56,558 bases of DNA, from NCBI GenBank assembly GCA_905479945.1, contig CAJQOP010000074.1, positions 1-56,558 on the forward strand, in the 5' to 3' direction. This document shows positions 9,326 through 19,017 of the stretch, piece after piece (within the stretch, counting starts at the first letter, position 1; every line of letters begins with the position of its first letter). The notes beneath the pieces were generated by a model. That model saw only the letters and a program-made list of their open reading frames with translations, was not told the DNA's origin and ran no database searches. Source of the DNA: an uncultured Glaciecola sp. GTDB taxonomy: Bacteria > Pseudomonadota > Gammaproteobacteria > Enterobacterales > Alteromonadaceae. The position numbers and the translations under genes were made by a program.

Positions 9326-9553
9326 GTGAACCCATTTTCGAAAATAAATTCTAAATTTAAGCGAGCCATACGAGAAAAAGCTATTAAACGTGCTGAAACG
9401 CGCATCATATTAGCTAAGAAAAAGCCTAATGACTTTACCGGCGACGAGCTCGAAGTTATTGTGCAAGAGGAAGAAGCGAAGATATTCTCGACTATGAAAG
9501 AGAAAGGTGTTTTAGCGGTACTTGCAGTGCTAGGTATCGGAGTCTTTGGTTAG
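9326..9553 (+). CDS. Small unknown protein with a basic N-terminus and hydrophobic C-terminus
   Basis: A 75-residue frame starting at GTG with an AGAGG ribosome-binding site 8 nt upstream. A TATAAT-like hexamer at 9296-9301 lies upstream of that. The first 35 residues are strongly basic (RAIREKAIKRAETR), the middle is acidic (EVIVQEEEAKI), and the last 15 form a short hydrophobic segment (GVLAVLAVLGIGVFG). That pattern suggests membrane association at the C-terminus. It ends 3 bp before the next gene on the same strand, so the two probably form an operon. I do not recognise the family. The strong start signal and tight coupling are the reasons to believe it is real. Confidence 0.6.
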   Translation: MNPFSKINSKFKRAIREKAIKRAETRIILAKKKPNDFTGDELEVIVQEEEAKIFSTMKEKGVLAVLAVLGIGVFG

Positions 9554-9556
9554 CTT

Positions 9557-10048
9557 ATGAATAAAATTATCAACATTATTTTATCTGGTTTACTTTGGCG
9601 TAAATACAAATTTTTTATTCTCAGTTTAATTGTGTTAATTGCTTTTATCTTTGTTGTTGGGCAAGTTCACCAAGACTATCTTCGATATAACGAGTTGCAA
9701 GATTCGCCTACCAATATAGGTTTGTCATTCGTGGTAAAGTGGCTAATTTGGGCGGGCAGTATCATTTTGTTTCTGCTTTCGAATCATTACTTCAATAGAT
9801 TTAAACGTCAGCAAAAAGAATTGGAGTCAGAGCAGTCAAACTCAGCATTAAGCAAGCTACTCAAGTGGAAGTCGGGCTTTAGCAAAAACACACAAGCGCC
9901 TAATTCAGTTCAACAAAGCATGTCTGAGGAAAGTAAAACAGAGGAGTCTGCCGTGGAACAGGAGCTTGACCCATTCGCAGCCATTCGTAAAAAAGACAAA
10001 CTGCGCAGCTATGCCGACGTGGTTATCGACCAAAAACCAGACAAGTAA
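9557..10048 (+). CDS. Unknown inner-membrane protein with two transmembrane segments
   Basis: A 163-residue protein starting 3 bp after the preceding small gene. Two hydrophobic helices are visible at about residues 18-38 and 56-80, joined by a short loop. A charged tail of about 85 residues follows, containing KQRQQKELESEQ-type polar sequence and a region rich in Glu, Ser and Lys. The likely topology is two membrane spans with the tail in the cytoplasm. No catalytic motif is visible and I do not recognise the family. The gene converges with the SLC13 permease gene, with 35 bp between the two stop codons. Confidence 0.6.
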   Translation: MNKIINIILSGLLWRKYKFFILSLIVLIAFIFVVGQVHQDYLRYNELQDSPTNIGLSFVVKWLIWAGSIILFLLSNHYFNRFKRQQKELESEQSNSALSKLLKWKSGFSKNTQAPNSVQQSMSEESKTEESAVEQELDPFAAIRKKDKLRSYADVVIDQKPDK

Positions 10049-10083
10049 GTTTACTCAGATATTTAGTGCCTTTTTAACACTAG

Positions 10084-11808
10084 CTACAAATAAACCCAGC
10101 TAAGTAGTGTAAGTACTATGCTTGAATATAAGATTGAGATGGGTAAACCAAGCTTTACAAAATCCATAAAGCGGTAATTAGTCGCGCTGAATACTAATAA
10201 ATTTGTTTGGTAGCCGTACGGCGAAATGAAACTTGCGCTAGCTGCGAAGGCCACAGCTAAAGCGAATGGCATTAAGGGCAATCCCATTGCATTAACGAGA
10301 CCGTAAGCGAATGGAAACATGAGTGCGGCAGCAGCGTTGTTTGTGACAAACTCAGTTAACAGCACCGTCATTATATAAACTAAAACAAGTGCAACAACAG
10401 GCGGCATATCGCCAATAATAGGTGTTAAGCCATTGGTTGCTAATGCAATAATACCACTGCTCTCTAAGGCAGTTGCCAAACTTAATGCGCCAACAATGAC
10501 TAATATTAGATTCACGGGTAAATGGCGCTTTATTTCCCCCATTGATGAAACACCGATAACTGACAAGCTGGCTACAAAAAAGAGTAGGCCAGTTGCTAAA
10601 GGCACTATTGAACTTGCTGCTAATACTATCGTGCCGATAAAGCCAACTAAGGTGAATGCTTCTTGCCAAGGTTTGAGTTTACGCATAATTTTTTGTTCAG
10701 AAACAACAAAGAAATTTTTGGTAATGTTGTCCCTACGCTGAAAGTCGGCACCGGTTGCTAGCAACAAAAAATCACCCGCTTGCAGTTTCAAGTCACCTAA
10801 CTTACCAGAAATTTGCTCGCCATCACGTCGTATAGCGACCACCGCGGCGTCAAACAGAGCCCGAAAACCAAGGTCCTTAAGCGTCTTATTGATAATAGGA
10901 GCTCGATTAGAAACAATCACTTCGGTGAGGTTGTCTCGCAGCAAACCGTCAGCTTCAGCAAACATGGTTAAGCCTTTAATATGGGCTAAGTTATCCATTT
11001 TTTGCACGTTGCCGGAAAAAATTAACTTATCATTTTCCTCAATTACCATTTCTGGCGTTACCGGTGACATTACAATGTTTCTGCGCACGATCTCTATTAG
11101 GAACAATTCCGGTAAATTACGCAGATGATTATCTTCAACGGTTTTACCTATTAACTCAGAGTCTGCTTCGACGTCAGCTTCTAATAGATATCGTTGATAA
11201 TTGCTCTCATTACTTGCGATGTTAGGTAGCCAAGGAGTTAGAAAAAATAATAAAACGGCACAAGCCAAACCTGCTGTTAAACCAAATAATGTGAAATCAA
11301 AGAAGTTAAAACCTGGATGGCCTTTTTCAATTAAAAAGCTATCTACAATTAGGTTTGTGGATGTGCCTATTAGGGTAACGGTGCCGCCTAATATGGCCGC
11401 ATAAGACAGTGGTATTAGGAGGCGCGAGGGAGCATGCAGTTGATTTTGTTTGATCGGACCAATCAAGCTGGCAACAATTGCAGTATTATTGAGTAAGGCT
11501 GATGAGCTAAAAGTGACAGCAAACATACGCCAGAAACTTTGCGCAAAGGATTTTCTGATAATAGCTCGGCCAAGTCGTTTGATAAAAGCAGTTTTATCGA
11601 TTGAGTGGCTCACTAATAGTAGTAAAACAAGCGTAACAAGACCCGTATTCGTGACGTTTCTTAAAACTGCATCAAAAGAAATTTGTTGGCTTAGCAGCAG
11701 CAGTAACATGCTTGCTGCAAAAACGCTTGAGGGGCGTCTATTAGTAAAAGCGAGCCCAAAAATAGTACTCACAAAAACAACTAATACGAGAATTTGTTCC
11801 CAACTCAC
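10084..11808 (-). CDS. SLC13/ArsB-type permease with two central RCK-C domains, possible sulfate transporter
   Basis: A 574-residue integral membrane protein. The N-terminal half has several hydrophobic spans including LLNNTAIVASLIGP and GGTVTLIGTSTNLIV, segments typical of the anion permease (SLC13/CitT/ArsB) superfamily. Two soluble RCK_C (TrkA_C) domains occupy roughly residues 205-290 and 300-370. The C-terminal half repeats the permease pattern, including EFVTNNAAAALMFP. Proteins of this layout include sulfate and other oxyanion carriers. It lies downstream of, and in the same direction as, cysDCQN, so sulfate uptake is a reasonable inference. It is separated from cysN by 227 bp and so may have its own promoter. 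Confidence 0.8.
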   Translation of the reverse strand: MSWEQILVLVVFVSTIFGLAFTNRRPSSVFAASMLLLLLSQQISFDAVLRNVTNTGLVTLVLLLLVSHSIDKTAFIKRLGRAIIRKSFAQSFWRMFAVTFSSSALLNNTAIVASLIGPIKQNQLHAPSRLLIPLSYAAILGGTVTLIGTSTNLIVDSFLIEKGHPGFNFFDFTLFGLTAGLACAVLLFFLTPWLPNIASNESNYQRYLLEADVEADSELIGKTVEDNHLRNLPELFLIEIVRRNIVMSPVTPEMVIEENDKLIFSGNVQKMDNLAHIKGLTMFAEADGLLRDNLTEVIVSNRAPIINKTLKDLGFRALFDAAVVAIRRDGEQISGKLGDLKLQAGDFLLLATGADFQRRDNITKNFFVVSEQKIMRKLKPWQEAFTLVGFIGTIVLAASSIVPLATGLLFFVASLSVIGVSSMGEIKRHLPVNLILVIVGALSLATALESSGIIALATNGLTPIIGDMPPVVALVLVYIMTVLLTEFVTNNAAAALMFPFAYGLVNAMGLPLMPFALAVAFAASASFISPYGYQTNLLVFSATNYRFMDFVKLGLPISILYSSIVLTLLSWVYL

Positions 11809-11905
11809 TTAGACAATACCTTGATTTTCAACTTATAAGTCCATTGCAAAGGCTAATAGAGAATTACCTTACTGTAAAAATATAAGCATAACCTATTTTT
11901 TAACA

Positions 11906-11976
11906 ATATGAAGCGGCTTGTTTAGTCAGTTTGTATCTTTGTTAGCATACTTATGGATAATCAAGCCGCTTTATAT
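11906..11976. repeat. Imperfect 19-bp inverted repeat between cysN and the permease gene
   Basis: Arms at 11906-11924 and 11958-11976 pair at 17 of 19 positions around the perfect 10-bp core AAGCGGCTTG, with a 33-nt loop. There is no clear T-run after it on the minus strand, so it is not a standard terminator for cysN. It could still be a processing or regulatory hairpin. The loop does not contain the 59-nt core found near ffh. Confidence 0.65.
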
Positions 11977-12035
11977 GGCGTTGACTTTTTACTCTTAGAT
12001 GAAAGCCCCTGAGGCGAACATCTATAGTAAAGTGG

Positions 12036-13439
12036 CTACTGGCTTATATCGTTTGCATTCCAATGCGGGAAGTGTTTTCTCACCAAGGTATTAAATTCAA
12101 GTTCGAATTCAGAATACTCATGGGAGCTTCTCATCGCTTCATTTTTATTGATGACCATACCTGCACCAACAGTGCCATTAGTTAGACGATCAATAATAAT
12201 AAATGCACCTGTTTTGCGATTTTCAGTATAAGAGTCACAAGCAACTTCTTGTGTAAGCTTTATATTCGCGACACCAATTTCATTTAAGTTTAGGTGCAAT
12301 GCATCTTTTTTCTCAAGTGTGTTTACATCTATCTGATAATCAATACTCGAAACACTGCCAAATACTTTTTTAGTAGCAAATTTAAAGCTGTATTGTTTGT
12401 TTGGAATGAGCGCCTCTTCAGACATCCAAACCATATGCGTTTTATACGCGTTTGACTGCATTGGAAGTGCGCCAGACTTCACTATCATGTCACCACGAGA
12501 GATATCAATTTCATCATTCAGCGTCAAGGTAACCGCATTTGGTGCGTTACCTACCTCTAAATCACCATCGAAGGTAGAAATTGTTTTCACGGTTGATGTT
12601 TTGCCAGAGGGGAGGGCTGTTATAGCGTCACCTGGTTTAATTGAACCGGAAACAATAGTCCCGGCAAAACCTCTAAAATTCAGATTGGGTCTATTTACAT
12701 ATTGCACGGGGAAACGGAAATCTTGATGTTGTTGCTCAGTGATTTGAATATTCTCAAGTAATTCCATTAACAACTCTCCTTTGAACCAAGGCGTGTTTTC
12801 GCTGCGATTAACAACGTTGTCGCCTTCCAAAGCAGAGAGAGGAACAAAACGAATATCTGGGATCGTCAATTGTTTTGAAAACTCCATATAGTCTTTTTGT
12901 ATTTGCTCGTAAACGTCTTGTCTATATTCCATTAAATCCATTTTGTTAATAGCGACAATAACGTGTTTAATACCCAGTAAAGATACTAAAAATGAGTGAC
13001 GTCTGGTTTGGGTTTTCACGCCAGCTCTAGCGTCTATAAGAATAATAGCTAAGTCACATGTAGATGCGCCAGTTACCATGTTGCGAGTATATTGTTCATG
13101 CCCTGGCGTATCGCCAATAATGAACTTACGCTTTTCCGTACTGAAATAGCGATATGCAACATCTATAGTGATGCCTTGTTCACGTTCTGACTGCAAACCG
13201 TCAACAAGTAAAGCAAGGTCAACTTTCTCACCGGTTGTTCCTACTTTTTTACTGTCTTTGGTGATTGCCGCTAACTGGTCTTCATAAATCATTTTTGAAT
13301 CATGTAAAAGTCGACCGATTAAGGTACTTTTGCCATCATCGACGCTACCGCAAGTTAAAAACCGAAGAAGATCTTTATTTTCGTGCTGTTCTAAATACGA
13401 CAGTATATTGGTTTTGAGTAATTCGTTTTCGTTGTTCAT
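12036..13439 (-). CDS. cysN: Sulfate adenylyltransferase subunit 1 (GTPase) CysN
   Basis: CysN is the GTPase that drives ATP sulfurylase, partnered with CysD, to make APS from sulfate. G-motifs are clear: GSVDDGKST (31-39), DTPGHEQ (110-116) and NKMD (165-168), followed by EF-Tu-like beta-barrel domains. The 467 residues match the stand-alone form without a fused APS kinase, consistent with a separate cysC nearby. It starts one base after the cysQ stop, so it is in the same operon as cysD, but cysC and cysQ lie between the two sulfurylase subunit genes. Confidence 0.96.
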   Translation of the reverse strand: MNNENELLKTNILSYLEQHENKDLLRFLTCGSVDDGKSTLIGRLLHDSKMIYEDQLAAITKDSKKVGTTGEKVDLALLVDGLQSEREQGITIDVAYRYFSTEKRKFIIGDTPGHEQYTRNMVTGASTCDLAIILIDARAGVKTQTRRHSFLVSLLGIKHVIVAINKMDLMEYRQDVYEQIQKDYMEFSKQLTIPDIRFVPLSALEGDNVVNRSENTPWFKGELLMELLENIQITEQQHQDFRFPVQYVNRPNLNFRGFAGTIVSGSIKPGDAITALPSGKTSTVKTISTFDGDLEVGNAPNAVTLTLNDEIDISRGDMIVKSGALPMQSNAYKTHMVWMSEEALIPNKQYSFKFATKKVFGSVSSIDYQIDVNTLEKKDALHLNLNEIGVANIKLTQEVACDSYTENRKTGAFIIIDRLTNGTVGAGMVINKNEAMRSSHEYSEFELEFNTLVRKHFPHWNANDISQ

Positions 13440-13440
13440 G

Positions 13441-14238
13441 TTAGCAACTTACCAAGAAATAGGGATTTAATAAGGAATCTTTTTGATTGTATCGAAGCGG
13501 TGATGCGTCTGCATCAAGCGGGTTTTCAACATCCAAAACAGTTACTTTGGCACCGGCTGCTGTGGCTACTGCATGGGCTGCGCCTGTATCCCATTCACAT
13601 GTTGGGCCTACGCGAGGGTACATATGGGCTTCACCACTAGCGACTAAGCAAAGTTTCAATGAGCTACCCATTGCCACAAGCTCGTTGTCACCACCAAGGC
13701 TATCTAAAATTTTGTTTATTTCAGGACTTTGATGTGAGCGACTGCCGACGATTCTCCATGTATCACCCTCGACGTGAGGTTTTGCTTCAATTGCTGTTCT
13801 AACGCCATCAACTTCACTATATGCACCAGTGCCTTTTTGACCAACATAGGTTTTATTAATAGCAGGAGCATGCACTACACCAAATGTGGGTTCGCCGTAT
13901 TCAATTAACGCGATATTTACCGTAAATTCACCGTTCTTTTTAATGAATTCTTTGGTGCCGTCTAAAGGATCAACCAACCAATAACGAACCCAAGTTTTAC
14001 GCTCTGCCCAATCAATTGCAGCGGATTCTTCAGATAAAATGGGAAGTGGTGACATTGCTTTTAAACTATCAACAATATGATGATGCGCCGCCAAGTCTGC
14101 TTCCGTTAGAGGGCTAGAGTCAGATTTATCATATATGGTAAAATCTTGCTGGTAGATCTCCATGATCTTTTCTCCAGCTTCAACGGATATCAGCTTTACT
14201 TGTTCAGCAAGTTCAGGTGTCAATTCAAAACTGTTCAT
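13441..14238 (-). CDS. cysQ: 3'(2'),5'-bisphosphate nucleotidase CysQ
   Basis: CysQ hydrolyses PAP, the by-product of PAPS reduction, to AMP, preventing its build-up during sulfate assimilation. It belongs to the lithium-sensitive inositol-monophosphatase superfamily. Metal-binding residues are seen in LSEES (E70, E71) and in [12 protein letters not shown] (D90, D93), with the late motif EWDTGAAHA. The length of 265 residues is slightly over the usual 246. The start directly abuts the cysC stop, and cysN follows after one base. Its place inside the operon ties its expression to PAPS production. Confidence 0.94.
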   Translation of the reverse strand: MNSFELTPELAEQVKLISVEAGEKIMEIYQQDFTIYDKSDSSPLTEADLAAHHHIVDSLKAMSPLPILSEESAAIDWAERKTWVRYWLVDPLDGTKEFIKKNGEFTVNIALIEYGEPTFGVVHAPAINKTYVGQKGTGAYSEVDGVRTAIEAKPHVEGDTWRIVGSRSHQSPEINKILDSLGGDNELVAMGSSLKLCLVASGEAHMYPRVGPTCEWDTGAAHAVATAAGAKVTVLDVENPLDADASPLRYNQKDSLLNPYFLVSC

Positions 14239-14832
14239 TTAAATAAACCCCTTTTCAGATATTAATTTGAAAAGACGCTCTGCTGTTTGCTCTGCAGACT
14301 CTTCAATATATGTTAAATGGACCTCTGGTGTTGTAGGTGTTTCATAAACTGAATCGATACCGGTAAAGTGCTTAATATCACCGCTTCGTGCCTTTTTATA
14401 AAGGCCTTTTGGATCGCGTTTTTCACACACTTCAATAGGCGTATCAACAAACACTTCAACAAACTCGCCTGCGTCTAATAGCGAACGACAATAAGCTCTA
14501 TCTGCTTGAAATGGAGAAATGAAAGCAGTAATGACAATACTGCCAGAATCAACAAAAAGTTTAGCCACTTCGCTAATGCGCCGAATATTTTCTACTCGGT
14601 CTTTATCATCAAAACCAAGATCACCGCATAATCCATGACGCACATTGTCGCCGTCTAACAAATAAGTTTTCTTACTCTCAGAAAATAACTTCTTTTCGAG
14701 TAAATTCGCGATAGTAGATTTGCCAGAACCTGATAAGCCTGTCAACCAAATCACGGCTGGTTTTTGATTTAATGCATTTGCTCGAGCATTTTTATCCACG
14801 GCATGTTCATGCCATACAATGTTGTTAGTCAT
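14239..14832 (-). CDS. cysC: Adenylyl-sulfate kinase CysC
   Basis: CysC phosphorylates APS to PAPS. The 197-residue protein has the P-loop GLSGSGKST (32-40), the DGDNVRHGL substrate segment, and Ser106 in FISPFQADR, the phosphorylated-serine position of the family. The start codon overlaps the cysD stop by one base (TAATG), a strong coupling signal. The sequence is complete, with no fusion to CysN. Assignment is secure. Confidence 0.96.
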   Translation of the reverse strand: MTNNIVWHEHAVDKNARANALNQKPAVIWLTGLSGSGKSTIANLLEKKLFSESKKTYLLDGDNVRHGLCGDLGFDDKDRVENIRRISEVAKLFVDSGSIVITAFISPFQADRAYCRSLLDAGEFVEVFVDTPIEVCEKRDPKGLYKKARSGDIKHFTGIDSVYETPTTPEVHLTYIEESAEQTAERLFKLISEKGFI

Positions 14833-15746
14833 TAGAAGTACCCTTCCATTTTTTTCTTTTCCATTGAACCTGACGAGTCATGATCAATAACGCGGCCTTG
14901 GCGTTCAGACGTTTTAGTTAACAACATTTCCTGAATAACTTCCGGCAGGGTGTCAGCAGTTGACTCAACGGCACCTGTCAAAGGATAGCAGCCGAGTGTT
15001 CTGAAACGCACAGAGCGCATTTCTGGCGTCTCGCCTGGCTCCATCGGCATACGATCATCATCGACCATAAAATAGGTTCCATCGCGCTTAACAACAGGAC
15101 GAGGTTTGGCAAGATATAAGGATGGGATCTCAATATTTTCAAGGTAAATATATTGCCAGATATCAAGTTCCGTCCAATTCGACATTGGGAAAACACGTAT
15201 GCTTTCGCCTTTATTTATTTGGCTGTTATAGATGTTCCAGAGTTCTGGTCGCTGGTTTTTTGGATCCCAGCGATGGTTTTCATCTCTAAATGAATAAACC
15301 CGCTCCTTAGCACGAGATTTTTCTTCGTCGCGACGAGCACCGCCAAAAGCAGCATCAAACTGGTATTTGTCTAGCGCCTGTTTTAGTGCAACAGTTTTCA
15401 TGATGTCAGTGTGTTTAGCACTTCCATGGCTATAGGGCCCGACGCCTTGATCGATGCCTTCTTGATTAGAATGAACTAATAAGTTTAGATTGTGCTTTTT
15501 GGCAATCTCATCTCTAAATGCAATCATTTCCTTAAACTTCCATTTAGTATCGACATGTAGAAGTGGGAAAGGAATTACGCCGGGTGCGAAAGCTTTACGC
15601 GCCAAATGCAGAAGCACAGATGAGTCTTTACCAACGCTATATAACATAACTGGATTATCGAACTCTGCAGCAACTTCCCTAAAAATATGAATGCTCTCAG
15701 CTTCTAGCTGTTTTAGATGGGTAATAGATGGAATTGAGGTGGTCAT
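14832..15746 (-). CDS. cysD: Sulfate adenylyltransferase subunit 2 CysD
   Basis: CysD is the catalytic subunit of ATP sulfurylase, in the PP-loop ATPase family. SVGKDSS (37-43) is the PP-loop, and [17 protein letters not shown] matches the conserved family N-terminus. A longer frame would start at a TTG at 15764, but that codon has no ribosome-binding site. The ATG at 15746 has TTGGAG about 12 nt upstream and gives 304 residues, close to the usual 302, so I chose it. It is the first gene of the cysD-cysC-cysQ-cysN operon. Confidence 0.95.
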   Translation of the reverse strand: MTTSIPSITHLKQLEAESIHIFREVAAEFDNPVMLYSVGKDSSVLLHLARKAFAPGVIPFPLLHVDTKWKFKEMIAFRDEIAKKHNLNLLVHSNQEGIDQGVGPYSHGSAKHTDIMKTVALKQALDKYQFDAAFGGARRDEEKSRAKERVYSFRDENHRWDPKNQRPELWNIYNSQINKGESIRVFPMSNWTELDIWQYIYLENIEIPSLYLAKPRPVVKRDGTYFMVDDDRMPMEPGETPEMRSVRFRTLGCYPLTGAVESTADTLPEVIQEMLLTKTSERQGRVIDHDSSGSMEKKKMEGYF

Positions 15747-15905
15747 TTCAGTGACGGACTCCAAGTTAAAAAGTTAATATGCCAAATACGTATATGCATA
15801 GAACTTTAACATATTTAGAAGTAAATCGATTATGATAATTTGCTATGTCTAATGCTTTATTGATAACTAAAAGTGTAGACATGTTGCAAAATTGTTATAT
15901 ATAGC

Positions 15906-15944
15906 GGCGCAAATAGTTGAGCAAAATAGCGGGGCAAAATAAAA
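15906..15944. repeat. Three imperfect tandem 13-bp units
   Basis: Units at 15906-15918, 15919-15931 and 15932-15944 share the pattern GCAAAATAG with a 13-bp period. They are imperfect, with the third unit most diverged at its end. Confidence 0.6.
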
Positions 15945-16003
15945 GTGCTCTGTGAGGTGTTCTCAAACTTTAAAAGTGCCTAGCCGTTTAAATTGCTTAA
16001 GAC

Positions 16004-16054
16004 CCTTTATATGCTGAGGCCCTTTGCATGCTGAGGCTCTTTATAAGCTGAGGC
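16004..16054. repeat. Three tandem 17-bp units downstream of the EAL/HDOD gene
   Basis: Units at 16004-16020, 16021-16037 and 16038-16054 each end in GCTGAGGC and start with a CTTT-containing segment. The first two differ at two positions (CCTTTATATGCTGAGGC and CCTTTGCATGCTGAGGC). The array begins 33 bp beyond the 3' end of the minus-strand EAL/HDOD gene. Confidence 0.85.
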
Positions 16055-16087
16055 TCCAAAAGCATCTAGTGTTTCTAAGATGAATTT

Positions 16088-17308
16088 TTATACGATGGCA
16101 CGTATTCTTTCTTCGGCCCAAATGCCAGCTCGCACATATTCTTCAAGAATTTCAGTGTATGTAATATTAAGATTCTTGCAGCTACTTTCCATTTTCTGCC
16201 AATCACCTTTCTCAAAATGTTTGCATAGCATTAAGCAGTCAGCAAGCCAGCCTTGGTTTTCGGTCAGAGCTTGTTTTATTTCTTCTGACAGTGGTAAGTC
16301 ATTAATGATTGAATTTAAATCGGTATCTAGCATTGCGTCAATTAGTGAAAGCATACCCATTAAAAATGCAGAAGAGCTGCTATTATTTTGCTTACAATGC
16401 ACCGCGAGCAATTCACAAAACTTGGCGCGCTGCATAGACAAGCGAATCAGTTCTTCTGGTTTACCACCGCTAAATTGAGCCGCGAATAGCAAGCCAACAA
16501 AACGCTCTAGCTCGGCTTTTCCTAATACCAGCACAGCTTGTTTAATCGTTTTAATTGGATTGCGACGTTTAAATATCGCTGATTGTGTATAACGCAGTAG
16601 TTTGAAAGACAAGGTAACATCGAGTTCAAACAAGGTCGTTATTTCGTCAAAATCAGGTTCTGGAGCAGAAATTTTGTTCATCAAAGTGGTGATAGATGTT
16701 TGCCCAGGAGTTAATGCAACGCTCCTGATCACTTCAGGCCGACTAAAAAAGTATCCTTGAAAATAGTGAAAGCCCAGGCTAAGCGCTTTCTTGAATTCGG
16801 CGGTTGTTTCTACTTTTTCAGCTAATAATTTTATGTTTGGATATTCACGAACTGCTTCAATCGTTTTTTGGATGTCTTCTTTTGACGTCTCAAGATAGTC
16901 TATTTTAACAATATCAATTAACTTATAAAAAGGAGTCCACTGGGGCTCATGAATAAAGTCATCCAAGGCCAATATATATCCTTTTTGACGCAGTTTCTTT
17001 AACGCGCCGTAAAGTGAGTTGCTTGGTTTAACTGTTTCTAATATTTCAACAACGATTTTTTCTTTAGGCAGCATCTCGGGGTAGCCCGCTAGCAAAGACT
17101 GCTCAGTAAAATTGATAAATGCGAGTTTTCCTTCTGATATTCGATCAAGACCGAGATCGAACTGCAAGCCTTCGACCATTTTTGACGTCGCTTGCTCTTG
17201 GTCAACGTCAGGAAAGACGTTGTCCAAGCTAGTTCTAAAAAGTAATTCATAGCCGAACAGCGCTTTGTTGATATCCAAAATAGGTTGTCGTGCTGCAAAG
17301 AATCCCAT
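16088..17308 (-). CDS. Degenerate EAL domain plus HDOD domain protein (YuxH type)
   Basis: A 406-residue signalling protein. The N-terminal half (about 1-200) is EAL-like, but the signature is YELLFR instead of EALxR. The DDF segment (LALDDFIHEP) lacks the usual following GTG, so c-di-GMP hydrolysis is doubtful. The C-terminal half (about 205-400) is an HDOD domain, beginning around residue 210, without an intact HD phosphohydrolase pair. YuxH-type proteins with this layout are generally regulatory or scaffolding proteins. It lies 24 bp downstream of putP on the same strand and may be co-transcribed with it. Partner and signal are unknown. Confidence 0.85.
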   Translation of the reverse strand: MGFFAARQPILDINKALFGYELLFRTSLDNVFPDVDQEQATSKMVEGLQFDLGLDRISEGKLAFINFTEQSLLAGYPEMLPKEKIVVEILETVKPSNSLYGALKKLRQKGYILALDDFIHEPQWTPFYKLIDIVKIDYLETSKEDIQKTIEAVREYPNIKLLAEKVETTAEFKKALSLGFHYFQGYFFSRPEVIRSVALTPGQTSITTLMNKISAPEPDFDEITTLFELDVTLSFKLLRYTQSAIFKRRNPIKTIKQAVLVLGKAELERFVGLLFAAQFSGGKPEELIRLSMQRAKFCELLAVHCKQNNSSSSAFLMGMLSLIDAMLDTDLNSIINDLPLSEEIKQALTENQGWLADCLMLCKHFEKGDWQKMESSCKNLNITYTEILEEYVRAGIWAEERIRAIV

Positions 17309-17332
17309 GTCTAAATTGTGCTCCTTGATTTA

Positions 17333-18853
17333 TTACTTTTTATTTTCTGATGCATATTTATCGGCAAATTTCTCAAAAAGTGAGCTAACGTCATCATTTT
17401 TTTCTGGGAATAGTAAAGATACTGCGACTATGACTATGCTCGAAACAATGAAGCCGGGTATGATTGCATATAACTCCGGATAAATAGATCCACCATTTTC
17501 ACCTAATGGTGCATAAATCCATACTAATACTGTAGCTGCACCGCTAACAATGCCGCCAATCGCAGCCTTACGACTCATGTTTTTCCATAGTAATGAGAAT
17601 AAAACTAATGGGCCAAATGCCGCGCCAAATCCAGCCCAGGCGTTACCCACTAAGGTCAGAATATTGCTATCTCTGTTATAAGCTAGTGCGATAGCGACAA
17701 CTGCGACTAAAGCAACACAAATGCGCCCAATGACAACTTGCTTGTGCTCACTGCAGTCTTTGTCTAGGAATGTGACGTAAACATCTCGCGTTAACGAGCT
17801 AGAGGTTACTAATAATTGTGATGATATGGTGCTCATAATAGCTGCAAGAATAGCGGCAAGTAAAAAACCACCAAGCAGAGGGTGGAACAGCAACTGCGAC
17901 AGGGTGATGAAGATAGTTTCAGGATCGTCTAGTGCCTGACCGGTTGAGGTCATATAAGCGAGTCCAAAAATACCAGTAGATGCAGCGCCAAAAATAGAAA
18001 CTATCATCCAAGACATGCCAATTCTGCGAGCAGTTGGCATTTCCTTTATACTTGAAATAGCCATAAATCGCACGATAATGTGAGGTTGTCCAAAGTAGCC
18101 CAACCCCCATGACATGAGCGATACCACTCCAACGAAGGTTACCGCTGCGCCAGTTTGTGCATCGACAAATAGCGAAAGCATATTTTCATTGGTTTCTGAC
18201 AAAATCGTGAGCGTATTATTAATACCACCCAACTCAAAAATAACAACAGTGGGTACCATAACCAAAGCAATGAACATGATGATGCCTTGCACGAAATCGG
18301 TGAGGCTGACCGCCATAAAACCACCAAATAATGTGTAACACACTACTACTCCGGCAGTTATATATAGGCCAACTTCATAATTGAATCCAAATGAAGATTC
18401 AAATAACTTTCCGCCTGCAGCAATTCCCGACGAGGTGTAAAGTGTAAAAAAGACAATAATAACCACTGACGCAATTATTCTCAAAGAGCGGCTGTCGTCA
18501 TAAAAACGATTCTCAAAATAATCGGGTAAAGTAATTGCGTCGTTGGCAAGTTCAGTATAAACCCGGAGTCGAGGGGCAACAATAATGTAGTTGATCCAGG
18601 CACCTAAACATAAGCCTAATGCAATCCATAATGAGGATGCGCCGGAAACGTACATAGCTCCTGGTATTCCTAGTAGCATCCAGCCACTCATGTCCGATGC
18701 ACCTGCTGATAATGCTGTTACAGGGGCACTAAGCTTTCTTCCTCCTAACAGGTATCCAGAGGATGTATCTTCATTTTGTCGGTATGCGTAAACGCCGATA
18801 CCGATCATTGCGATAAAATAAATACCGAGGGATATAAGGGTACCAGTTTCCAT
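17333..18853 (-). CDS. putP: Sodium/proline symporter PutP
   Basis: A sodium:solute symporter of 506 residues with about 13 hydrophobic spans. LSAGASDMSGWMLLGIPGA and the SSQLLVTSSSLTRDVY segment match the PutP sodium- and proline-binding regions. I chose the ATG at 18853, which begins METGTLISLGIYF and has an AGAG ribosome-binding site. A longer frame from 18955 adds 34 residues unlike the family. It imports proline with sodium, useful both as nutrient and for osmotic balance. No putA gene is nearby. Confidence 0.92.
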   Translation of the reverse strand: METGTLISLGIYFIAMIGIGVYAYRQNEDTSSGYLLGGRKLSAPVTALSAGASDMSGWMLLGIPGAMYVSGASSLWIALGLCLGAWINYIIVAPRLRVYTELANDAITLPDYFENRFYDDSRSLRIIASVVIIVFFTLYTSSGIAAGGKLFESSFGFNYEVGLYITAGVVVCYTLFGGFMAVSLTDFVQGIIMFIALVMVPTVVIFELGGINNTLTILSETNENMLSLFVDAQTGAAVTFVGVVSLMSWGLGYFGQPHIIVRFMAISSIKEMPTARRIGMSWMIVSIFGAASTGIFGLAYMTSTGQALDDPETIFITLSQLLFHPLLGGFLLAAILAAIMSTISSQLLVTSSSLTRDVYVTFLDKDCSEHKQVVIGRICVALVAVVAIALAYNRDSNILTLVGNAWAGFGAAFGPLVLFSLLWKNMSRKAAIGGIVSGAATVLVWIYAPLGENGGSIYPELYAIIPGFIVSSIVIVAVSLLFPEKNDDVSSLFEKFADKYASENKK

Positions 18854-19017
18854 AAAAATCTCTATTATTCTTATTATTATGGAACGATGGTAACAGATAT
18901 GCACGGGTATCTGTACCATTGAAGTTGGCACAAAAAAGCTGCAATACTTATTCAATTGCGGCTGATTAGTTTAAATATCATTAAAGCCAAGTTTTATGGC
19001 AATAATATTGAGGTGTT

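Larger units (their letters stand above)
15747..16087. other. Intergenic region upstream of cysD with two sets of tandem repeats
   Basis: This gap separates cysD from the EAL/HDOD gene; both genes run on the minus strand. It should hold the cysD promoter, likely in the AT-rich stretch 15770-15900, but I could not pick out a clear -35/-10 pair or a CysB site. Two independent three-copy tandem repeats lie at 15906-15944 and 16004-16054. I see no further gene. Confidence 0.6.

Noticed and set aside
15747..15764. TTG start giving a longer CysD
   Set aside because: No ribosome-binding site precedes the TTG, and the ATG at 15746 gives the normal family length.
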